In this document: positions 56,698-64,000 of the stretch, in pieces
How the letters are laid out: every line of letters begins with the position of its first letter
Position numbering within the stretch: the stretch's first letter is position 1
Source: Bimuria novae-zelandiae CBS 107.79
Taxonomy: Eukaryota > Ascomycota > Dothideomycetes > Pleosporales > Didymosphaeriaceae
NCBI GenBank assembly: GCA_010015655.1
Contig: ML976662.1
Span: 1,238,818 to 1,302,817 of the forward strand
Length of the DNA stretch: 64,000 bases
Direction of reading: 5' to 3'
Position numbers and translations under genes: made by a program
Notes under the pieces: generated by a model
Database searches by the model: none
What the model was told of the DNA's origin: nothing
Seen by the model: the letters and a program-made list of their open reading frames with translations, nothing else

Positions 56698-59548
56698 CTA
56701 CAGCGTCGGCACCGTAAAATCCTCATACACGCTCCGATTGAAAAACCTATACACCCGCCTTCCTGCATCCGTCCCAATCAGCTTGCACAAGTCCTTCTCC
56801 TCCATGTTCGCCAACTCCGTCATATTCTCCACCTCCAGCGTCAGCGTCGTCACGACCTTCTCATTCAGCCCCGGCAGCGTCCGCAGCATCTCCTGCGTCA
56901 CTTGACCAAACGTCCTCGCCTCATCACCCGCCATGCCCGGGTCCAGCCCCAGCTGCACCGCACGCATTGGATCCGGCTCCTCAGCCTGGTTTTTCAGCGC
57001 GAGAAAGATCTCCGCCGTCTGGTACGGGCTGCTCGACCAGATGATGCGCAGCCGCGGGAACGCGAGCGCCAGCATAACGAGCTTGGACTGCAAGTCCGGC
57101 GCGGCCGCCGAGCCGGCCGAGAGGTCGGTGAAGGGCTCGAGCGTGAAGGATTTCCCCGCGTCGAACTCGATGAGCAGCATGGGCGACTTGTAATGCTCCA
57201 TCATGGCCTCGACCTGGTTGAACAGCCGGCCGTTGGCAAAGGACCCGATGAGATCGCGCACGGACTTGCGCTCGATGCAGATGTGCGGCGTGAGCACGTA
57301 GTCGCCGACGGTAAGCATGCAAGGGACTACGACCATGGACTTTCCGTGGAGCAGGGACGGCAGGGAAGAGCGGAACTCGCGCACGTCGACGACGACGCGG
57401 GGCGGTTGCGCCGTCGCGGCGAGGCGGCCGCCGCCTGCGATGCGCGTGTTTATCTTGCGCAGGAAATCTTCTTGCGGGTCGACGTTGGCATGCGGGTTAA
57501 TCGTCATAGCCATGTTCCCGCGCTCTTTGATGAGCCGTGAGAAGGCGTCTTTCTCGCGCCGCACGCCCGAGAGGTACCGCTGCTCTTCGACGCTGCCCCC
57601 GTAGTACATGAAGAATACCTTGACGGTGCGGTCCGTGTGCGACGAGCGGTACACTTCGATCCGCCGGATGAAGGCTGCGTCTGGCTCGTACATGATGACA
57701 TAGCGGGGCTTGGTCTCTTCGAGGACGTGCTCGTCGAGGTCGCCGTCGTAGGGGTGGACGACGATCAAGTCGTTCATATTGAAGAGCTCGTAGTAGTCTT
57801 CCATGTTGTCCAGTGGATCTACGCCGATTTCCCCCTTTTGCATGGTCTCCAGCTCCGACGGCTGCAGCTCAGCCATCAAGCTGGCAATGTGTGCATCGCG
57901 GTCTCCCGCCGTGCGGACAGCCCCAATATCGGTGCGCGTCGTGCCCGGCGCAGCACCTCCGCCGCGCATCCGCCTGCGCTTGTTTGGCGGAGGCCTGCCG
58001 CTCTTGCCACTGCCCACTTTATTCTCCGTGCTGGTGTTGATGGCTTTTTGGTTCTCGGAGAAGAGTGCTGCGCTAAAATTTGTGAAGTCGCGTTTCCACG
58101 TCAGGTAGCTGCGCAGTTTACGACGCATCAGGAACTTTGCGGAGGGTTCGTTCTCTTCATCGTCATCGTCCTGTTCGTCCGCGGGCTTGATATACATGAT
58201 CTGCAGGTATTCCCGGATCTGCCGGCACGTGTTTTGATCACCGCACATGACCAATATGGCGCCATTGGACGAGTCCTGAGGTGTCGGGTTGAGGTATGCG
58301 TCCTGCTCGATTTCTTGCAGTATCTCGGCGAGCTGGGCCCATTTTGGCTGCTCTTCAAGCACCGGCTCCAGGCCCTCTGGCATGGCATTGGTGTTTTTTG
58401 CAAGGTCTTGATTGGCGAATTTGCCCTTGTATACCCTTCGCTTCGCGACGGTGAAGATTGTATCGGCTGCGTCGAGAAATAGCCACGGGGACTGGTTTTG
58501 CTTTGTAGAACCCGGTGGAGGCTGCGAAGCTGCCAAGACGGTATCTAGGTATCTGTTGAAGTCGACAGCGTCGTAGGTAAGGAGCGCATGCAAAATTGTT
58601 CTTAGGAGCGTGAGGTCTCGCACAACCTGGCGCGTCTTGAAGGTCGTTCGATGCCACACGGGGTCCAGCTGCCGTCTGATTATGGTATCGAAATTCCTGT
58701 GCAACGCGCTGTCCAGGGTCCAGTCTTCCATCTCGATGCCAGAGTTGCTCCTCCGCAGCTCGCTGATACTGGCCTCGACGCATTCCAGCACCGCATTCTG
58801 TATGTCGCGCATCGCGTCCGTCATGGGCACTTCCAGCTCGATGACCTCCGCCCTCTTCCGGCCCTCGAGCGAATTCGCCACCGCAACATGGTATCGCGGG
58901 TACAGCGCCGCCTTCTGCAGGAACAAATTCTTCATCATGTTCGCCAGCGGCGCAAAGCCCGTCGTAAACGGCTCCGGGCTATCCGAGAAAGCTTTCAAGA
59001 ACCCCTCCTTGTTCTTCTGCCTGTATATCCTCAAAATAAACGCCTCCAAGCTTGTCGCAGTGACCTTCTCCGCGTGCAGCACCACGACGCCGGTGATCTT
59101 CTCCGGCTGAACCAGCCCCGACAGCAAATCGATGATCAGGATACGCGACGTGATGCTGAAGATGCCGCCCTGCGTGTACATCTTCTCGCGCGTGCCCACC
59201 GTCATGAGGTCGGTGTTGACGAGGCTCAGCCCGCGCGCCTTCGCCGCCTGGCTGACGGCCGCGTGCTCCGCGAGCGCCTCACCGATCCACACATTCTCGC
59301 GCTCGGAGGCGCCCACGAGCAGTATCAGGTTGTTTCCGGCCGCATCGTATGAGTGGAGAAGGTTTGTGACTATGCGCAGGATGCCGAGGCCACGCGCGAG
59401 GATGACGAGTTCGTTGTCCTCTCGTAATTCTTTGAAGATGTCCTGCTGGAATTCCTGTCGTCATGGTTAGTAGCGTCGGATATAGCAGGTAGGGTAAGTT
59501 TACGAGAGGCAGCGAGAGTTTCACGGCGGTTCTCGCATCGTTGGACAT
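56698..59548 (-). CDS. RAD1: XPF/Rad1 structure-specific DNA repair endonuclease
   Basis: Exon 1 59548-59504 (15 codons), intron with CTACTAAC branch, exon 2 59454-56698, giving 933 aa. Splicing joins KLSLPL to EFQQDIFKELRED, the usual XPF start. With ERCC1/Rad10 it cuts the 5' side of damaged DNA in nucleotide excision repair and removes flaps in recombination. An inactive helicase-like N-terminal half (ARGLGILRIVTNLLHSYD, LVGASERENVWIGEAL) is followed by a basic nuclear-targeting stretch (PPPNKRRRMRGG). The ERCC4 nuclease domain has VVVDVREFRSSLP and VGDYVLTPHICIERKSVRDL; the catalytic ERK is at about 743-745. A C-terminal helix-hairpin-helix pair (MLRTLPGLNEKVV) closes the protein. All key residues are present. 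Confidence 0.96.
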
Positions 59549-60255
59549 TGGACTCGTTGTGGTGTGCTGGGAGATGACGCGCAGTGGGGTCGAGTCGAGG
59601 CGAGTCACGGTCGGGGCGACGTGCCGGGGCGCGCTCGGTTCGCGAGATCACGCTTCCCTTACTTCAGGTCAGATGTTGCTGTTCACCACGCAACGGCCCT
59701 TCAGCATCTTCTCTATTTAAGCAATGCTTGTATGAAAGAAGCTTTATCTTGCCTTGAAAAGGCCATCACAGGATGCTGCCGACGCTGTTCCAACTAAAAC
59801 GTCATCTCCAAGGCTGACTGACTCGCTGAAAGAGGTTACCATTGCGAGAGCCGGAAAACAATGTGGAATTCATCTCGTCGAACAAGATAAAAAGGATTAA
59901 GCTTGCAAAAATTGCGCGGAGGCCTGGGTGAGGACCCAAAGTCTGACCAAATGGTCTGACATATGTAGTGTTGCTCACTGGAAGAGCCCGCGGATTAAGC
60001 AATGTAGGGAATCTTTTCGACGATTTTCACTGTTGATGTCGAGCGAACGGGACAGCCACATCTTGGAAGACAAAGAATACCTTTGGAGGTGATCCGACAA
60101 GGCGTTCAAGCCAAAGGAGGAACCCTATCATCGCCGAAGTGCCTTCGATAATTCACTTTCATATATCTATCACTGGTATCTGCTGGACTTCCATCAGCCA
60201 TTGCTGCAAAGGCGTAGAAAACATACACCCCAGATGGACTCTGCCTACTATGACC
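59549..60255. other. RAD1 promoter and intergenic DNA
   Basis: 707 bp. The first 120 bp are GC-rich and upstream of RAD1; the rest holds no supported gene. Confidence 0.5.
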
Positions 60256-60905
60256 CTATCTGAAGGAAAGCTGCATATCAATCGTATCGATCCTATCGCA
60301 AACGTCAGCTTCATTCGCTCAAAACACCCAAACGAGGAGACGAGAACATACCACCGGTCAAACTTATACCCCACCCCCTTCAGCCACCCCACCTCCTCAA
60401 ACCCAAACCGCTCATAAAACCGCGTCAACGCCATCCCATTCCCAGGACCCGTCCCATCCACAGACATACACGCGATAACATTCCTCACCGCACCATCTCC
60501 CTTACTTTTGTTTCCCTCCCCACTCTTATCCGCACCAACCTCTCTAAGACGCCGTAACACTTCTCCCATAAGCATACTTCCAATACCCTTCATCACACAC
60601 CGCGGATCGCAGTACAAACTCAGCTCCACAGTGGGTTTGTATCCCAACTTCGGCGGCCTGAACCGCGTCGCGTAGCAGTACCCGACAACGGTGTCGGACG
60701 CGCTTTCGACCGCGACATTGTACGGTAAACCTTCTTCCTGCACACTGCGAAAATCTTGCAATAGCTGTTCGTGCGTTGGTGGGACGTATCTGAAAGTCAA
60801 CACGGTATTCAGGACATAGTGCGCGTTGATGGCGCCGATGGCTGGGATGTCGGGTTCGTGAGCTGGTCGTAGGTGGTGTGGCGGGTTGGCATCTGTCTCG
60901 GCCAT
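60256..60905 (-). CDS. GNAT N-acetyltransferase, phosphinothricin acetyltransferase-like
   Basis: Exons 60905-60352 and 60292-60256 (59-bp intron with GCTGAC branch) give 196 aa. Without splicing the frame runs 50 residues further into sequence unlike the family. Spliced, it ends GYKFDRWIDTIDMQLSFR, the expected PAT-type end. Features: an N-terminal LRPAHEPDIPAIGAINAHYV, strand VAVESASDTVVGYCYATRF, and VELSLYCDPRCVMKGIGSMLM, which carries the acetyl-CoA loop (Arg/Gln-x-x-Gly-x-Gly form, here K-G-I-G-S). NGMALTRFYERFGFEEVG follows. Acetylates an amine of an unknown small substrate, with methionine-sulfone or phosphinothricin-like amino acids as family precedents. A Lys/Gly-rich insert (SGEGNKSKGDG) is unusual. 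Confidence 0.88.
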
Positions 60906-61343
60906 TTTCTGAACTCGCGGGTGTCTATAAGAAGATATAAAGACTGGGAAAATCTCTTGGATACTACGGACTAGAGATTTGGATCAACGAACCAATGTCG
61001 GGGTATGACTCGGACTTGTATCCTGCGCGTAGCTGGAGTAATGATGCCGCTGGCTCGTGAAGCTTCCGTAGACGACCTAAGCAGCTTCTCTGAATCTTTC
61101 GCATTGGCACAATCCGAAGATGGAGCTTTACTTGAACGTCGTCTGAGTCACTGCAGCGTTGAAGTGTTCATTGATGGAGCGTTACCTATCCGGAACAAGC
61201 CTCAACTTATGACCGCCACCAGCCCACTTCCACCACAGCCCTCCCTCTACAACTTCTAATTCGAATATAAAACTTCATTCCCCATTCTTTTTGCCCAACT
61301 GTCTAGTCCTTACCGGTGGTCCCACCCTGGTTTACCGACTGCC
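60906..61343. other. Intergenic between GNAT and the unknown Trp/Glu-rich gene
   Basis: 438 bp divergent region. A short frame at 61005-61256 lacks support and no other feature is seen. Confidence 0.45.
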
Positions 61344-62141
61344 ATGCCCGCAACTCTAGCAACCGCGTGGAGCAGCCTAGCCGCCGCGATCCTCCAGCTC
61401 CAGACCAGCATCCAAGCCTACCAAACATCCCAGCAACCTACACCACACAGCAAAAACATCTCCAAAAACATTGAGATAGATCCCACCTTGGATGCCACAA
61501 ACAATACTAAAAACGCGCAAGAGCATAGCGTAGCAACACAAACTGATGAACCTATTCCACAAAACACCCTCACCACTCTCTCCGCCCAACTCAGCACCTT
61601 TGAAACCCAACTCAAACAACGCAACCAATGGCAGACCCCTCCACACTTCTACCCAGACCCCTCTCTCCCCCTCGACCTCAGCGACCTCGACGAAGCAATC
61701 ACCCTGCTCGCCCGCGCACTCGACTCCCCTGCCCCCACCCTCCGTCATCCCCAGCTATTCCCAACGCCGCGCCCCGCATTCTCACAGCAAAAGTGGACAT
61801 GGGACTTCCACTGGGCAGAATTCTACTACGTCCACCCGCAGACTGGGAACCACGTCTACCTCTCCGAGTGGGTGCGAAGGGATCTCGAAGACGAGCTCGA
61901 GTGGGAGATTATCTCGCAAGGGGATAGGAGCGTTGAGGAGGGGTTAGCGGTGCTGGGGGCGTGGGAGGAGTGGGAGGAGTGGGAGTGGGATGGGGAGTGG
62001 GGTGAGTGGTTTTTACCGTTGGGGGAACGGGGGGCGGTGGAAAGAAGGGTTTATGCGAGTGAGTGGGAGAGGGGGGTTAGTGAGGTGTGGATACATGTTG
62101 AGCGAAGTGGGCTTGGGGCCGGCGACGAAGAGGGGGCGTAG
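61344..62141 (+). CDS. Hypothetical protein with Trp/Glu-rich tail, 265 aa
   Basis: Intact ORF with ATG in good context (actgccATGcc). The N-terminal 30 residues (LATAWSSLAAAILQLQTSIQAY) look like an amphipathic or coiled helix, followed by an Asn/Thr-rich stretch. A second helix region is LSAQLSTFETQLKQRNQW. The middle has an aromatic block WTWDFHWAEFYYVHPQTGNHVYLSEWVRRD, which looks like a folded core. The tail is dominated by Trp and Glu (WEEWEEWEWDGEWGEW). No signal peptide or known domain is recognised. Third-position composition changes from C-rich to G-rich across the gene. Real coding is likely from length and order, and function is unknown. Confidence 0.6.
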   Translation: MPATLATAWSSLAAAILQLQTSIQAYQTSQQPTPHSKNISKNIEIDPTLDATNNTKNAQEHSVATQTDEPIPQNTLTTLSAQLSTFETQLKQRNQWQTPPHFYPDPSLPLDLSDLDEAITLLARALDSPAPTLRHPQLFPTPRPAFSQQKWTWDFHWAEFYYVHPQTGNHVYLSEWVRRDLEDELEWEIISQGDRSVEEGLAVLGAWEEWEEWEWDGEWGEWFLPLGERGAVERRVYASEWERGVSEVWIHVERSGLGAGDEEGA

Positions 62142-62349
62142 GAGGTGATGAGGAGTGCGCTGTGGTTTTCACTGTTGCCTGGGTGAAGTCATCGCCTAGA
62201 GTGGACTGCGGAATACGGGGGTTTTGTGAACACGCGAAGTAAAGTGTGACTTGGATTTCTTATTGCAAGAAGCGAGCTGTGATGTTCTGCGGAGGAAAGG
62301 AGAAAGAGAAGGAATGTCGTTGAGTAAGAACACGAGGCCTCCGGCCTCC

Positions 62350-64000
62350 CTAAGCACCCTGCATAGCCGTCTCACCCTTCGCAGCCTTCGACTTGTTGAA
62401 CTCATCAATAGCCTCTCCCGTCTTGATAACCGCCTTTGGAGCGTCAAGAGGCGGAAGGATCAGCTCGACCATCTGCACATGTCATCAGCTCGCACCTCAA
62501 TTATGAAAGGCCCCAGCCAACTCACCTCTACACATCCAGCATGTCTAAACCCCGGGGTATTTAGCAGGTGCGTCAGCTCCCCGCACGTCTTGATCGGACC
62601 GTAGTACTTCGACTCGAAAGCCGGTCCAAACGCTTTTACGAGAATAGAGTAGTCGAGGATGGCGACATCGTTATACTCCGCCTCCTTCCCATGAATCAAC
62701 CGCTCAACCGTATACCCCCCATTGTTCAGCACGAAACTGCACCCCGTTAGTCCAGCCCACTCTAGCCACCGAATCCCACATCTCCACCCTGAAAACTTAC
62801 ATGATAGGGTTCAGTTTAAACCTCAGCATATCCCCAATCGCCTGGATCGTCAAATGCATCGACCCTTCACCCGTCACAAGCACAGGCCGCTTCCACTTCC
62901 CGCCACTCTCCACGATGGCTTGCCGCACGCCCACGATGGCGCCTGTCGCGTACCCGATGCTGCCGTACACGGTCTGGTTGAACATCATGACGCCCGAGGG
63001 TAGCGCGGCGTCGCAGAGGCCGAAGGCAGAGGTGCCGGTTTCGCCGATGACGATGTCGCCTGGGCGGAAGAAGGGGCCTAGGGCCTGTGCACAGAAGTAT
63101 TAAATTGCTGTTTGGGGTAGGGGGCAGGTGGTTATGTGATAGGGTGAGGGAACTCACAGGCCAGAGAAAGTCTTGCCTAAGCGCTTCGTCGGCGGAGAAG
63201 GTACCTAGGGAGGGGTACGGGGTCCATGTGACCTGTTTGGCGGGCTTGGAAAACTTCTTCGAGCGGAGAGAAGCATTGAGCGCGCTGAGGAGCTGGTGCG
63301 TTGTCAGCGTGTGGAGATGGGTGTGGGGATGCCTGACTTACGTGCTTCGTGGTGACTGCGTATTCGACGTCGCCGATCGAGACGGAACAGCGCTGGAAAT
63401 CCACAATCGTGGCGCTTTTCTTCACCACGGTGGTGAATTCACCCGTGTTGAAGTCGGACTGGGACAAAGTTAGCGGATGTCGACGCCAAAGACTAGAAAT
63501 CGTACGCACCGGATAGTTTCCAATACACATGACTGCATCGGCGGCTTCCAAGGCATCTTTCACGCCCGGATGCGTTCCCGCGCCCTGGTGCACACCCCCG
63601 TACTGCGGAAAGTCTTCATCCAGGCCGCCCTTGCCCATGGCAGTCGGAAATGTCGGGAGCCCCGTCAGCTTGATCAACTCGTGCGTTTCGTCCAGGACGC
63701 CGTGTCGCACCGCACCTATATAAGTCTCACGTCAATCTTCCATCCATATCACTCAAGGATCACACAGCGCAACTCACCTCCATCAACAATAATAACTGCA
63801 TTCTCCGCGCCCTCCACTACCTCAAGAATCTTCTCCACCACCGCCTTTTCCACCTCAGCCACATTCGGCGGCAGCGCCTTCAAAAGCGGATTCTCCAACC
63901 CACTCCCCTCAATAACCTCATACGCCACATCCGCACTCAACCCAATATACACCGGCCGCCCCTCCCTCAGCATAACCCCCAACACGCGATCAATCTCCTT
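62350..64000 (-). CDS. Pyruvate-decarboxylase-type TPP enzyme (5' end outside the window)
   Basis: Seven visible exons: 64000-63778 (partial), 63715-63510, 63458-63342, 63292-63158, 63084-62801, 62736-62526, 62472-62350. All introns are about 48-65 bp with frame kept. It decarboxylates pyruvate, or another 2-keto acid, to the aldehyde and CO2 in fermentation, using thiamine diphosphate and Mg. Seen: the central domain with LDETHELIKLTGLPTFPTAMG, YGGVHQGAGTHPGVKDALEAA and SDFNTGEF, then NQTVYGSIGYATGA. The TPP site has VTGEGSMHLTIQAI then NNGGYTVERLIHG. The first acidic residue of the usual GDG is Glu here. The N-terminal catalytic Glu and HH motif lie beyond the window. An indole-pyruvate or phenylpyruvate decarboxylase is the main alternative. 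Confidence 0.9.

Noticed and set aside
56593..59352. Long open frames on the plus strand opposite RAD1
   Set aside because: Shadows of the GC-rich RAD1 coding strand; no ATG context or domain.

Overview
The window is nuclear DNA of a filamentous ascomycete (Pezizomycotina). The evidence is many 48-142 bp spliceosomal introns with GTRNGT donors and CTRAC/CTAAY branch sites, a HET-domain gene, a SAT-KS-AT-PT-ACP-ACP-TE polyketide synthase, Fot1/pogo-type transposons, and repeats scarred by C-to-T mutation in CpA context (repeat-induced point mutation, RIP). Dothideomycetes is my best guess, but the species cannot be named from sequence alone.

Left part (1-24.7 kb): two small related-looking basic ORFs (one broken), a secreted GH32 invertase, a 2.1 kb pogo-type transposon with perfect 46-bp inverted repeats, a divergent ER-targeted Hsp70 ending in HDEL, a small 80-aa protein, and a HET-domain pseudogene. 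A Copia retrotransposon is inserted in or at the end of the HET gene (12624-24725, 152-bp LTRs, 5-bp target duplication). That Copia is itself split by a Gypsy retrotransposon (16748-23546, 435-bp LTRs, 5-bp target duplication). Both retroelements are riddled with stops. The Gypsy carries, on the strand opposite to gag-pol, an extra ORF with a six-cysteine zinc-cluster-like motif.

Middle part (24.7-38.7 kb): housekeeping genes in two divergent pairs, AP-3 sigma adaptin/frataxin and DPH3/SEC6. They are followed by a second pogo-type transposon (54-bp inverted repeats), a small signal-peptide/GPI-type surface protein, and the debris of a gene containing a protein-kinase N-lobe.

38.7-52.8 kb is a plausible secondary-metabolite cluster: a GMC oxidoreductase, an O-methyltransferase, a seven-helix rhodopsin-like membrane protein, and a 2090-aa non-reducing polyketide synthase. 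The polyketide synthase would make an aromatic polyketide that the methyltransferase and oxidoreductase could decorate. The product cannot be predicted from sequence alone.

Right part (53-64 kb): an adenylate/UMP-CMP-kinase-like nucleotide kinase lies head to head with a complete viperin-type radical-SAM enzyme. This arrangement recalls the vertebrate CMPK2-RSAD2 pair and is the most interesting lead in the window. It is followed by ribosomal protein eL43, the XPF/Rad1 repair nuclease, a GNAT acetyltransferase, an unknown Trp/Glu-rich protein, and the 3' part of a pyruvate-decarboxylase-type gene that runs off the window. Exon coordinates were derived by eye from splice signals, reading frame and family conservation. 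No tRNA, rRNA or CRISPR was seen.
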